Assembly: GCA_030431985.1 (NCBI GenBank)
Contig: JAUIIB010000004.1
Coordinates: forward strand, 41,639-105,638
Length of the DNA stretch: 64,000 nt
Reading direction: 5' to 3'
DNA from: Gammaproteobacteria bacterium
GTDB lineage: Bacteria > Pseudomonadota > Gammaproteobacteria > Burkholderiales > Nitrosomonadaceae
Shown: positions 51,856 through 61,570 of the stretch, one piece after another
How the letters are laid out: each line of letters starts with the position of its first letter
How positions within the stretch are numbered: the first letter of the stretch is position 1
Program-made: the position numbers and the translations under genes
The notes under the pieces: generated by a model
What the model was told of the DNA's origin: nothing
What the model saw: only the letters and a program-made list of their open reading frames with translations
Database searches by the model: none

Positions 51856-53610
51856 CTACATTTTTTCCGGAGCACTGACGCCCAACAATTTCAGTCCATT
51901 TTTCAATACAAACTGTACCGCGGCAATCAGCATCAGACGCGCCTCCATAAGCGGAATATCAGACACCAGAAAATGTGTTGAATTATAGTAACTATGAAAT
52001 TCACTCGCCAGTTCTCTCAGGTAAAAAGCTATCAGATGCGGTGAAAACTCTTGAGCAGCCACAACAATCGTGTCGGGAAAATCAATTAACCGCTGCATTA
52101 TCGTCAACTCTGATACATGTGTTAACAAACTGACATCCGCATTCATCAACTTTGCCACGTCATCATCCCACTGCTTCAGCACACTACAGATTCGTGCATG
52201 CGCATACTGTACATAGTACACCGGATTTTCATTACTTCTCGACTTTGCCAGATCAAGATCAAAATCTAGGTGTTGGTCACTTTTACGCATCACATAAAAA
52301 AAACGGGCTGCATCGTTACCCACTTCCTCACGTAACTCCCGCAATGTCACAAACTCTCCCGAACGGGTCGACATTGACGCTTTCTTACCATCGCGATATA
52401 GCACGGCAAACTGAACCAATGCAATTTTCAGTTTTTCCGGATTCAATTCCAACGCTTGTAAAGCTGCCTTAACCCGGGGAATATATCCATGGTGATCAGC
52501 TCCCCAGATATTAATAACCGTTTCAAAATCCCGCTCAAATTTATTCAGGTGATAAGCGATATCCGAAGCAAAATAGGTATATTGACCGTTCTCTCTTTGT
52601 ACCACACGATCTTTTTCATCACCGAAATCTGTTGAACGAAACCATACCGCTCCATCCTGCCTATACAGACACTGTTTCTCTTCGAGTAATTGCATAGCAT
52701 GGGCAACCAGCCCATTATCAAATAATGACTGCTCAGAAAACCAAGTATCAAAGGTTACACCAAACTCCATCAAATCATTGCGGCAATCACCTAATTGCTC
52801 AGTCAGCACAAAATTATGAATATACGCATAGTCCTGGCCTAAAATAAGTTTTGCATTAGCAATCAGCTGATCCAACTCCTCGTCCGTGTTTATCGATTTT
52901 GCCAACGGATCAGTCAAACCATCGAACAACTGCTCCGGTTGATGTACATATCGATCAACATGCGCCTCATGAATTAGTCGTGCCATCACCTTAACATATT
53001 CACCCTGATAGGCATTCTCAGGAAATGGAACCTGTATATTGTTTAAGGCCAAATACCTCAACCAGGTTGAAACCGCGAGAATGTCCATTTGACGACCCGC
53101 ATCATTGACGTAATACTCTCGCTCTACTGAAAAACCAGCCATTGACAATACGTTAGCAAGGCTTGCGCCAAAAGCTGCTCCCCGTCCATGTCCGACATGC
53201 AGCGGCCCGGTTGGATTTGCTGATACGAATTCAACCTGTATGTTTTTATTTTCACCAAAATCACTCACGCCATACGCCATGCCTTGTTGTAAAACTACAC
53301 TGAGGCAAGCCTGCTTTGCTGAGTTTTTGATAAAAAAATTAATAAACCCTGCCCCTGCAATTTCAATTTTCTGTACATACGGTGATGACGGCATCGCTTC
53401 AACCAATAGTGTAGCGATCTCCCTGGGGTTTTTTCGCATTGCCTTGGCTAATTGCATAGCAAGATTACAGGAATAATCACCATGTTCTGCTTGTTTGGTC
53501 CGTGCGATTTCTATATTTACATCCGCATTTATTGTTCCGAGCTGATTGACTGCATCTAGCAATAAACCAGACAAATAATCCTTGAAATTGGAAAGCACTG
53601 AAGTATTCAT
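51856..53610 (-). CDS. argS: arginyl-tRNA synthetase
   Basis: 584 aa from ATG 53610 (MNTSVLSNFKDYLSGLLLDA); the longer open frame lacks support. Class I landmarks are NPTGPLHVGHGRGAAFG near residue 138 (HIGH motif) and GKKASMSTRSGEFVTL in the KMSKS position. An N-terminal Add-1-like domain and C-terminal anticodon domain with the DALR pattern are present. It charges tRNA-Arg. Confidence 0.95.
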   Translation of the reverse strand: MNTSVLSNFKDYLSGLLLDAVNQLGTINADVNIEIARTKQAEHGDYSCNLAMQLAKAMRKNPREIATLLVEAMPSSPYVQKIEIAGAGFINFFIKNSAKQACLSVVLQQGMAYGVSDFGENKNIQVEFVSANPTGPLHVGHGRGAAFGASLANVLSMAGFSVEREYYVNDAGRQMDILAVSTWLRYLALNNIQVPFPENAYQGEYVKVMARLIHEAHVDRYVHQPEQLFDGLTDPLAKSINTDEELDQLIANAKLILGQDYAYIHNFVLTEQLGDCRNDLMEFGVTFDTWFSEQSLFDNGLVAHAMQLLEEKQCLYRQDGAVWFRSTDFGDEKDRVVQRENGQYTYFASDIAYHLNKFERDFETVINIWGADHHGYIPRVKAALQALELNPEKLKIALVQFAVLYRDGKKASMSTRSGEFVTLRELREEVGNDAARFFYVMRKSDQHLDFDLDLAKSRSNENPVYYVQYAHARICSVLKQWDDDVAKLMNADVSLLTHVSELTIMQRLIDFPDTIVVAAQEFSPHLIAFYLRELASEFHSYYNSTHFLVSDIPLMEARLMLIAAVQFVLKNGLKLLGVSAPEKM

Positions 53611-53719
53611 TATGAACAGAAAATTTGAGGGTATTGTTTTTATAATTAGGTTCCGATTTGTCAAATATTGTAATACACGCTACCCAACTTTGTCTGTGCG
53701 GATAACACAATACTCTCAG

Positions 53720-54475
53720 TTATTTTCCACCAGTAGCTTTTCGGGAATACTGCCGAAATGTTTCAAAAAGACAAATTCCTGCACTGACCGACACATTAAG
53801 GCTTTCAATATTTCCTTGCATGGGGATGCGCACTAGCTGATCGCAAGTCTCACGTGTCAAACGCCTCATACCCTTGCCCTCAGCCCCGAGCACCCAAGCA
53901 ATTGCGTCATAAATTTGAAAATCGTTGAGGTCCTGTGCGGCATCATCTGCTGTCCCCACTATCCAGATATCACGTGCTTTTAGCTGCCGCATTGTACGTG
54001 CGAGATTAGTCACTGCAATATAGGGCACAGTATCCGCAGCGCCACTGGATACTTTATGTACAGTTGCATTCAAACCAACCGCACGATCTTTAGGTGCAAT
54101 CACGGCATGAACACCAAACGCATCGGCAACACGAAGGCATGCACCTAAATTATGGGGATCTTGAACACCATCCAGTATCAACAATCTGGCCGGTTCTGTT
54201 AATGTATCGAGAATATCCTCGATATCGATAAATGCTGACGCCGCATCAATACTGGCTACTATGCCTTGATCGCAACGCCCTTTTGCAATTTTTTCGAGTC
54301 GGCCGTGATCACACAGAATCACCCTAACTTTACATGATTCTGCCAATACAGTCAGATCTTTAACACGATGATCACGGCGTCCGGCATCAATGTAAATTTC
54401 TCGAATGCTGCCTGGGTTCTGTCTTAAACGGCTGGTAACTGCATGGAAACCATAAATAAAACGTAAAGCTGACAT
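53720..54475 (-). CDS. rlmB: 23S rRNA (guanosine-2251-2'-O)-methyltransferase
   Basis: 251 aa. The N-terminal substrate-binding domain (IYGFHAVTSRLRQNPGSIRE) is followed by a SpoU/SPOUT methyltransferase domain. Its motifs are LLILDGVQDPHNLGACLRVA, AWVLGAEGKGM and the final IPMQGNIESLNVSVSAGICL. GAGAAGAA precedes the ATG. It methylates the ribosomal P-loop base and pairs with rnr immediately upstream, 65 bases away, as in many proteobacteria. Confidence 0.95.
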   Translation of the reverse strand: MSALRFIYGFHAVTSRLRQNPGSIREIYIDAGRRDHRVKDLTVLAESCKVRVILCDHGRLEKIAKGRCDQGIVASIDAASAFIDIEDILDTLTEPARLLILDGVQDPHNLGACLRVADAFGVHAVIAPKDRAVGLNATVHKVSSGAADTVPYIAVTNLARTMRQLKARDIWIVGTADDAAQDLNDFQIYDAIAWVLGAEGKGMRRLTRETCDQLVRIPMQGNIESLNVSVSAGICLFETFRQYSRKATGGK

Positions 54476-54539
54476 TTCTTCTCACTAAAAACTCAAATAA
54501 GAACATATATACAATCAGAATCAGGATTTTTATCTTTTT

Positions 54540-56753
54540 TTATTTGGAGTGTTTAACCATTTTTTTCTTTTGTTTTCCTGTTTTTGAAGGCTTATTCAAG
54601 ATAAAATCTATTTTACTGGTTTCTAAGTCAACCCGGACCAGCTTTACGTTTAACGGATCGCCAATTCTATACCGTTTACCACTGCGTTCTCCCAGCAAAC
54701 ATTGCTGTGCAGCATCGTAATGGAAATAATCACTTGGTAACTCTGATATATGGACAAGACCCTCGACATACACATCACTTAGCGCTACAAATAACCCAAA
54801 ACCGGTAACGCTACTGATTATTCCTTCAAAGGTTTCGCCTATTCTATCTCGCATAAAAAAACACTTGAGCCAGTTCTCCACATCGCGAGTCGCTTCATCG
54901 GCACGTCGTTCCGTTTGCGAGCAATGCCGGCCTAACTCATGCCAGTCGCCAGGCGTGTACTGCTCACCATTAAGTACCGCCTTAATGGACCGATGTACCA
55001 GCAAGTCTGGATAGCGACGAATAGGAGAAGTGAAATGTGTATAAGCATCGTAAGCCAAACCGAAATGACCACGATTATCGGGACTGTACAGCGCTTGGGG
55101 CAAAGAACGCAACATCATCATCTGCAAAAGATTCTTGTCGGATCTGTTTTTTATTTTATTTAGTGTTTTTGCATAGTCACTGGCTTTTGGTTTATTTTTA
55201 CCTCCTAACTGCACACCAACTTCTTTAAAAAACTGCCGCAGCGCTTCTAATTTGTCTGTAATAGGGTGTTCATGAACACGAAACAGCGCTTGATGCTGAT
55301 ATCGCTCCAAAAATTCTGCTGCACACACATTTGCAGCAAGCATGCACTCTTCAATTATTCGGTGCGCTTCATTACGCTGAACTGGTTCAATCTTATCAAT
55401 TTTACCCTGGTCATTAAAAAACATCTGTGTCTCAATCGTTTCAAAATCAATTGCACCACGTTTTTTGCGGGCCTTTAACAACATTCTGAATAAAGCATAG
55501 AGATTTCTCAGGTCGGGCAACAATTTAGCATAACGTTTCGCTTCTTTACCTTTTGAATGAGCGAGTATCGCTGCAACGGCCGTATAGGTTAACCGCGCAT
55601 GCGAACGTATCAACGCGGGATAAAATGTATAATGGGACCGCTCGCCCCGCTTATCGAAATGAATTTCGCACATCATGCACAACCGATTAACTCCAGGGTT
55701 AAGTGAGCACAGTCCGTTGGACAAGGCTTCAGGCAGCATTGGGATTACCCGCTGTGGAAAATATACTGAATTACCCCGGTTAAATGCCTCCCGGTCAAGT
55801 GCATCACCGTGCCGGACATAGTGCGCAACATCGGCAATGGCAACATACAATGTATAGCCATCCGTGTGCCGTTCACAATAAACTGCGTCGTCGAAATCGC
55901 GTGCAGTCTCACCATCAATCGTCACCAACGGCAAATCCCTCAGGTCACGTCGTTCAGTATGCGCTTTCTGCAGTACACGGGTAGGTAACTGAGCCGAAAG
56001 TGTCTCAACATTGGTAGGAAAAATATGGGGTAAATCATGCTTACGGAGCGCAATATCGATCTCCATTTCAGGATCAGCATAATCACCGAGAATCTCGACA
56101 ATACGGCCAATTGGCTGCGAATGCTTGCTAGGTTGTTGGATAATCTCAACCGTTACCACCTGACCTGCATTAGCATTCAGTGAACTATCATTTGGAATCA
56201 AGATATCCTGATTAATACGCTTGTTCTCCGCCACTACGATCAGCACACCATGATCCTGATGCAGCCGGCCAACAACCTGCTGATTAGTATGCTCAAGCAC
56301 CTCCACGATTACCGCCTCACGCCTTCCGCGTCTGTCAATCCGTGTTTCCCGAACCAGCACACGGTCACCATGCAACACCTTATGCATTTCTTTGGCCGGC
56401 AGAAACAAATCTGCCTCTTCCGCATCGGGAATTAGAAAACCATAGCCATCTGCATGACCCTGCACTACTCCTTTGATCAAATCCAGCTTCTCCATTACGC
56501 AAAAATCACCTTTGCGGTTACGGAAAATCTGTCCTTCACGCAGCATTGCCGTCAACCGGCGTGCGAACGCATCCTGTTCATGCTTTTTAATTCCGAATAT
56601 TTTTTGCAACCGATTTTCCGTTGTCGGAATACCTTCCTGTTTAAGGATTTGCAATACAAATTCACGGCTAGGCAAGGGATGAGCATAACGTGCTTTCTCC
56701 CGTTCAAAAAAAGGATCCCGCTTTCTCAGTTGACGCTGTTCCTTAATTGACAA
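54540..56753 (-). CDS. rnr: ribonuclease R
   Basis: 737 aa from a TTG at 56753, with AGGAAA about ten bases upstream. Winged helix and cold-shock domains occupy the N-terminus. The RNB catalytic domain follows, with VTIDGETARDFDDAVYC (metal-binding aspartates near 289), and then a C-terminal S1 domain (GLFVALSDVYVEGLVHISEL) and a basic tail. It degrades structured RNA 3' to 5' and acts in quality control. It is transcribed away from tRNA-Leu and upstream of rlmB. Confidence 0.95.
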   Translation of the reverse strand: MSIKEQRQLRKRDPFFEREKARYAHPLPSREFVLQILKQEGIPTTENRLQKIFGIKKHEQDAFARRLTAMLREGQIFRNRKGDFCVMEKLDLIKGVVQGHADGYGFLIPDAEEADLFLPAKEMHKVLHGDRVLVRETRIDRRGRREAVIVEVLEHTNQQVVGRLHQDHGVLIVVAENKRINQDILIPNDSSLNANAGQVVTVEIIQQPSKHSQPIGRIVEILGDYADPEMEIDIALRKHDLPHIFPTNVETLSAQLPTRVLQKAHTERRDLRDLPLVTIDGETARDFDDAVYCERHTDGYTLYVAIADVAHYVRHGDALDREAFNRGNSVYFPQRVIPMLPEALSNGLCSLNPGVNRLCMMCEIHFDKRGERSHYTFYPALIRSHARLTYTAVAAILAHSKGKEAKRYAKLLPDLRNLYALFRMLLKARKKRGAIDFETIETQMFFNDQGKIDKIEPVQRNEAHRIIEECMLAANVCAAEFLERYQHQALFRVHEHPITDKLEALRQFFKEVGVQLGGKNKPKASDYAKTLNKIKNRSDKNLLQMMMLRSLPQALYSPDNRGHFGLAYDAYTHFTSPIRRYPDLLVHRSIKAVLNGEQYTPGDWHELGRHCSQTERRADEATRDVENWLKCFFMRDRIGETFEGIISSVTGFGLFVALSDVYVEGLVHISELPSDYFHYDAAQQCLLGERSGKRYRIGDPLNVKLVRVDLETSKIDFILNKPSKTGKQKKKMVKHSK

Positions 56754-56817
56754 AATAGTGATTTCCTATAGAATGTGGCACTCTTTTCTATTGTGCTGAA
56801 ACATTGTCAGTCACATT

Positions 56818-56902
56818 GCCCAGATGGCGGAATTGGTAGACGCGCATGGTTCAGGTCCATGTTCCTTCGGGTGTGGAGGTTCGAGTCCTCTTCTGGGCAC
56901 CA
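56818..56902 (+). tRNA. tRNA-Leu (anticodon CAG)
   Basis: 85 bases including encoded CCA. Acceptor GCCCAGA pairs with TCTGGGC; the D-loop contains GGAATTGGTAGA. The anticodon stem CATGG/CCATG holds loop TTCAGGT with CAG at 56852-56854. The long variable arm is typical of tRNA-Leu, and the T-arm contains GGTTCGAGTCC. It reads CUG codons. tRNA 3' ends are frequent integration sites; the following 560 bases are gene-free and then an RTX gene begins. Confidence 0.97.
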
Positions 56903-57463
56903 TCCTCATACGCCACTGTTATTGTTGAATTATTCTAATCTATTTTCGGAGAAAGATTGAATATAATTATACAAGTCATTGAATAAAAATATAATTATTA
57001 CCCAAATTCAATCCTGTTAACCCTCTTCAACTCACTTTCTTTCTTAGTTGTCGTCTCATCATTTTGATGAATAATTTTGCATTACAGTCAAATTGCCACA
57101 TAATTCGGCGACTTGTTTGTTCACAAAATTAGGACTTACTCAGATTTACACGAGCCAGTCTTGACGGTGGGATAAAGAATAAACATGAATGCCATCTTCA
57201 CGCTCCCGTTCCCAACTTTGATCATAAGCTATTTGCAAACGCACGAAGAAATACCGGCTTTCTCATTCACCGGATTATTGAATGTCTGCCGCGTAACACC
57301 TAATGATTTAGGTCACACTGCCACCGTCAGATACTGGAAGGTTTACGAGGTGTAGAAAATAACGGTATGAACCCTACAATCTTAATCATAGCCAAAACCT
57401 GACATTAACCTTCAGGCCCTTACTGCCTATGAATAGATTATAGGGTTGATCGGTTTTAAAAAA
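56903..57463. other. gene-free region after tRNA-Leu, possible decayed DNA
   Basis: 561 bases with no supported gene. On the minus strand around 57150-57270 a short stretch could be the tail of a decayed coding region (it ends SHRQDWLV before a stop), but stops interrupt it. No insertion-sequence ends were recognised. Confidence 0.4.
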
Positions 57464-59638
57464 TTATGCAGTAATTAAATTTCCAGATGCTTCCAGAGCA
57501 TCAGCGCTATTTAATCCGGTAACACCAACGAGAACAGCAATTTCAGTAGCATTACCCACACCATTTCCATCCGCATCGACAAATACGCTTGTCGAAAAAC
57601 CGTCGCTTTCAAGCTGAACAAAATCACTGACGCTATTTTGAGCGGGGTTATAATCGCTCAGTAAATCAGAAACATCCAACTTATCCCCGCCTGCAATATT
57701 AAGATAGATTTTATCTATGCCATTATCACCTTGCCGAAAGATAAAAGTATCGACCCCTGCGCCGCCGATAAGCGTGTCCGATCCGTCACCACCATAAAGC
57801 GTATCGTTACCGTCACCGGCATCCAGATAATCAATACCGGCTCCTCCATGCAAATAATCGTTACCACCGCGATAATCGTAAAGACCGTCATTACCGCTGC
57901 CGCCAAATAACCGGGAATGGCTGCTGCCGCCAAGAATGGTGTCATTTCCCCCAAGTGCGTGCACAGAATGATAACTACCCGCATTATAGAGATAGTCGCT
58001 GCTTTCCGTCATCAGTCGGATATCCGCATTAAGTAATGCAGACAGCGTCTCACTGGTAAGACTGCCTATCTCCTGCGCGCTTAAACTAGATAGCACGGCA
58101 TCCGCGCCTTCGTAATCGGCGTTCTGCACAAGTGTTTGCAATGTATTGTCTATATCGCCACCGTTATCTGGATTCGGTGTTGGGCCTGGTGTGCCTGATC
58201 CGGATGATAGCTCAATCACATCTTCGATGCTTACACCTGAAGTACCATAGAGAAGCGCGATTTCAGCAGCATTACCCGAACCCTGGCCATCAGTATCTAC
58301 AAAAACATGGGTTGAAAACCCGCCACTTGTCAACTGAATAAAATCATGTATTGAATCCGTTGATGGATCAAATCCAGACAGCAGATCGGAAACATCCAGT
58401 TTGTCACCCTCAGCGACACTCATGTAAACTCTGTCGACGCCCATATCGCCCTGTCGAAAAATAAATTTATCCGTTCCAGCACCGCCAATGAGCGTATCTG
58501 CCCCATCACCACCATACAAAGTATCGTTATTATCACCGGCATCTAAATGATCATTGCCGCTGCCACCCTGTAAGTAGTCGTTACCACCACGATAATCGTA
58601 TAGTCTGTCGCTGCCACTGCCGCCAAATAACCGGGAATCGTTACTGCCGCCCTGAATAGTGTCATTGCCGCCAAGGGCATGCACAGAATAGTAGCTCCCT
58701 GCATTGTAAAGATAATCCCCACTTCCCGTCATCAAACGAATACCCGCATTAAGTAACACAGATAGCGTTTCACTCGTAAGGCTGTTTATTTCTTGGGCGC
58801 TTAAGCCAGCAAGAACGGCATCTGCACCGTCATAATCACCATTTTGCACAAGTGTTTGCAGTGTGTTATCGACTTCACCACCGCTGTCTGGATTTGGTGT
58901 TGGTCCCGGTGTACCCGAACCGGTAGCCGGATCAATCAGATCGAGCTTAACATTTCTGTTGCTAATGCTGACCGGTTGCGACCAAGTGCTGTAGCCACTC
59001 GCCGAGAAACTAACCGTATAATTTCCAGAAGCCAGTTCGAGCGAGTAGCCGCCAGCCGGTCCGGTCTGGGTCGTAAAAATGGAGCCCGTGGTATTATCCA
59101 GGGCAGTAACCGTAAAATTGCCCAATCCTTCATTAATGTCGTAACGGCTATCATTGTCATGGTCGTCAAATGCAACACCGGTCAAGAACGGGTTTGATGC
59201 GGTTTGCGCAAAGTCCTGCGTAACATAAATACTGTCGTAACTGATGTAAAAACCGACTGTAAAACCGATACCGACCTCTTTGAAGTTATTATTCAGAATA
59301 TTGGCTCGATGCCCGGGTGATCCCATAAAGAAGGAATGAACAAGGTCGATCTCATTTAGATAACCTGAGGGAGGACGTAAGCCCATGCCCGCAATATTTT
59401 CTCCATAATAAATCGCATTTCCTGAAAACACATAACCCGCATCAATCATACGATCATAGGGACTTGAACCTCCAGCACCAGTATGAGTCAGGGTATCGGT
59501 TTGATCCATCCACGCACTGTGATCCTCTGCGGCGTCATTTAGTTTGCCGTTAAATGAAAGAGGTTGGGAACCAACCTTTGCACGTTCGGCGTTGAGTGTT
59601 TCCAAAATAAGTTGCTCATAGGCATTAGCCAAAGACAT
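57464..59638 (-). CDS. CAP-domain and RTX calcium-binding secreted protein
   Basis: 724 aa. Residues 1-145 form a CAP/SCP domain (ILETLNAERAKVGSQPLSF, GENIAGMG, SPGHRANILN). A carboxypeptidase-regulatory-like beta domain (about 150-235) follows, then two nearly identical 240-residue units (about 240-479 and 480-719). Each unit has a linker GTPGPTPNPD, a helical segment, and glycine-rich RTX nonapeptides (GGNDYL, GGDGADTLIGG). There is no signal peptide, and the RTX C-terminus is the type I secretion signal, so it should be exported and fold on binding Ca2+. Its transporter is not in the window. Function of the CAP domain here is unknown. Confidence 0.88.
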   Translation of the reverse strand: MSLANAYEQLILETLNAERAKVGSQPLSFNGKLNDAAEDHSAWMDQTDTLTHTGAGGSSPYDRMIDAGYVFSGNAIYYGENIAGMGLRPPSGYLNEIDLVHSFFMGSPGHRANILNNNFKEVGIGFTVGFYISYDSIYVTQDFAQTASNPFLTGVAFDDHDNDSRYDINEGLGNFTVTALDNTTGSIFTTQTGPAGGYSLELASGNYTVSFSASGYSTWSQPVSISNRNVKLDLIDPATGSGTPGPTPNPDSGGEVDNTLQTLVQNGDYDGADAVLAGLSAQEINSLTSETLSVLLNAGIRLMTGSGDYLYNAGSYYSVHALGGNDTIQGGSNDSRLFGGSGSDRLYDYRGGNDYLQGGSGNDHLDAGDNNDTLYGGDGADTLIGGAGTDKFIFRQGDMGVDRVYMSVAEGDKLDVSDLLSGFDPSTDSIHDFIQLTSGGFSTHVFVDTDGQGSGNAAEIALLYGTSGVSIEDVIELSSGSGTPGPTPNPDNGGDIDNTLQTLVQNADYEGADAVLSSLSAQEIGSLTSETLSALLNADIRLMTESSDYLYNAGSYHSVHALGGNDTILGGSSHSRLFGGSGNDGLYDYRGGNDYLHGGAGIDYLDAGDGNDTLYGGDGSDTLIGGAGVDTFIFRQGDNGIDKIYLNIAGGDKLDVSDLLSDYNPAQNSVSDFVQLESDGFSTSVFVDADGNGVGNATEIAVLVGVTGLNSADALEASGNLITA
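57482..58921 (-). repeat. 720-base tandem duplication inside the RTX gene
   Basis: The two copies, about 57482-58201 and 58202-58921, encode 240-residue units with high identity, including linker, helical segment and RTX block. The exact in-frame period of 720 bases points to a recent duplication that could expand or contract by recombination. Confidence 0.85.
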
Positions 59639-60286
59639 CTAAAGTTACCTCCAATTGGTTGTAATGTAGGAATAAAAATTCTGAAATCGGGCATTTCCCG
59701 AACTTAACCTGCTGACGTTTGTAAAAATTGATATAAACGACACTATTAATGTCAATTATTTGTTGAAACCGACTGATGTTCTTATCCCGTGAAATAGTTA
59801 TACGTCACCTGTAATAGTTGTTTTTTCTGATGAGAAAACTGCGTATACGCATATTGAAACACGTTATGAGTGGCCGGTAATTAATGAAATTACGCTGTTA
59901 ATTGTTAATTGATATCAAGATAATGATTGATGTAAGAGGTTTTTATTCACTACTTTATTTTTGTCATTATGGAACTGAATACCAAATTTCTAGACATCCA
60001 TATCATTTAATTCAACAAATGATTTTCGACTTTCCATATTCAGGGGCGAACTTAATGCTTCATATTATCATTAAACAATATATTGCTGATTTATAATCAT
60101 AAATTATTTTTCCAGATGTTGAAATCGTGCCGATTTTATCATTACAAATCTGACAATTCCATTACAACTCATGCCTTTTTTGTATCTTCTTAAGAAATAA
60201 CTCACAATTCGGCATTAATTAAAAGATTACACAATATAGAATTCATTTTATAGTAGGCGTCATAAAAATGAATTTGACATGAGCCA
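59639..60286. other. AT-rich intergenic region, no gene seen
   Basis: 648 bases between the divergent RTX and PotD-like genes. Short frames are unconvincing. It should hold two promoters; no specific operator was recognised. Confidence 0.45.
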
Positions 60287-61570
60287 ATGTGTAGAAAACC
60301 GGGCAGAAATAAGTTTACAAGGCGTGAGTTTATCAAGAAGTCCAGCATCACAGCAGCAAGTGTAGCATTGATAGTTAACGCCCCATTTGTGTACACCAAA
60401 AAACGCACGACACTGAGAGTGCTTGGCACACATGTTACCCTCCAGGAACCGCTACGTATTCGCGCCCAAAAAGAACTGGATATCGACATTATCTTTGAAC
60501 CAGGCGGTAGTGCGGAAGTCTTGCAAAAAGCGTCAAGCGACCCTGAATCTTTTGACCTTTATGAACAATGGTCAGACAGCATGAACGTACTCTGGCGCTC
60601 TGAAGCGATACAACCCATAGAGACAGAACGCCTTACCCACTGGCATGAAATTAACAATCTCACCAAAACAGGGCAACTCACAGAAAACGCTAAAACCGGA
60701 GCGGGCGATGCGCCACATAAATTACTTTTTGTACAAAACGATGGCACCTTAGGCAGCAAGGATACGGGGAAAATAAGCTTTTTACCGTATGTCCACAACG
60801 CAGACTCATTTGGATACGACACGCGACACATTGCAAGAGGCAGACCCTATGAAACTGAAAGCTGGGGCTGGCTTTTTGACAAGCAACATCAAGGCAAGGT
60901 CGCGCTGGTAAATGCGCCAACTATTGGAATTTTTGATGCTGCACTGGCCGCGCAAGCGAAAGGATGGATGCATTTTAAAGAAATCGGCAACATGACGCGC
61001 GATGAAATAGACCAACTCTTTACGATCATGATCGAACTCAAGCAAAAAGGACATTTCAGCGGTCTTTGGAATTCTGTTCCTGAATCTGTAGAGTTCTTTG
61101 ATAGCGGCCGTGTCGTCATCGCCAGTATGTTTTCCCCAGGAATCTCTGCACTGAATGGCCGCAATATTCCTGTTGTCTATGCTGCACCCAAAGAAGGCTA
61201 TCGTGCTTGGCATGGCGTCATGTGCCTATCGTCTGAGACAAAAGGCTATGCCAAAGAAGCCGCTTACAAATACATGAACTGGTGGTTATCGGGCTGGCCA
61301 GGCGCATTTATCGCCAGACAAGGCTATTACATATCCAACCCCCAACGTTCGAAAGATTTATTGACCGAAAACGAATGGAATTACTGGTATGCAGGCAAAC
61401 CGGCCAACGCACCACTTAAAAACACGCAGGGTCAAATTGCGATTCATCCCGGAGAAATCAGAAATGGCGGTTCCTATGAAAACAGATTTAGCAATATAGC
61501 AGTCTGGAATACAGTTATGGACACTTACGAATACAGCTTACCCCGCTGGCATGAATTCATTTTATCGTAG
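60287..61570 (+). CDS. Tat-exported PotD-like substrate-binding protein
   Basis: 427 aa. The N-terminus carries a twin-arginine signal (TRREFIKKSSITAASVALIV), so it is exported folded. The body is a type II periplasmic binding fold like spermidine/putrescine or iron binding proteins (FDLYEQWSDSMNVLWRSEAI, YMNWWLSGWPGAFIARQGYY). No permease or ATPase is nearby. Instead the gene overlaps a sensor kinase by 20 bases, so it may present a ligand to that kinase. No clear Shine-Dalgarno is seen before ATG 60287; the ligand is unknown. Confidence 0.82.
   Translation: MCRKPGRNKFTRREFIKKSSITAASVALIVNAPFVYTKKRTTLRVLGTHVTLQEPLRIRAQKELDIDIIFEPGGSAEVLQKASSDPESFDLYEQWSDSMNVLWRSEAIQPIETERLTHWHEINNLTKTGQLTENAKTGAGDAPHKLLFVQNDGTLGSKDTGKISFLPYVHNADSFGYDTRHIARGRPYETESWGWLFDKQHQGKVALVNAPTIGIFDAALAAQAKGWMHFKEIGNMTRDEIDQLFTIMIELKQKGHFSGLWNSVPESVEFFDSGRVVIASMFSPGISALNGRNIPVVYAAPKEGYRAWHGVMCLSSETKGYAKEAAYKYMNWWLSGWPGAFIARQGYYISNPQRSKDLLTENEWNYWYAGKPANAPLKNTQGQIAIHPGEIRNGGSYENRFSNIAVWNTVMDTYEYSLPRWHEFILS

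Noticed and set aside
57150..57270. Remnant of a coding region on the minus strand
   Set aside because: The readable stretch is under 40 codons, interrupted by stops, and matches no family I can name.
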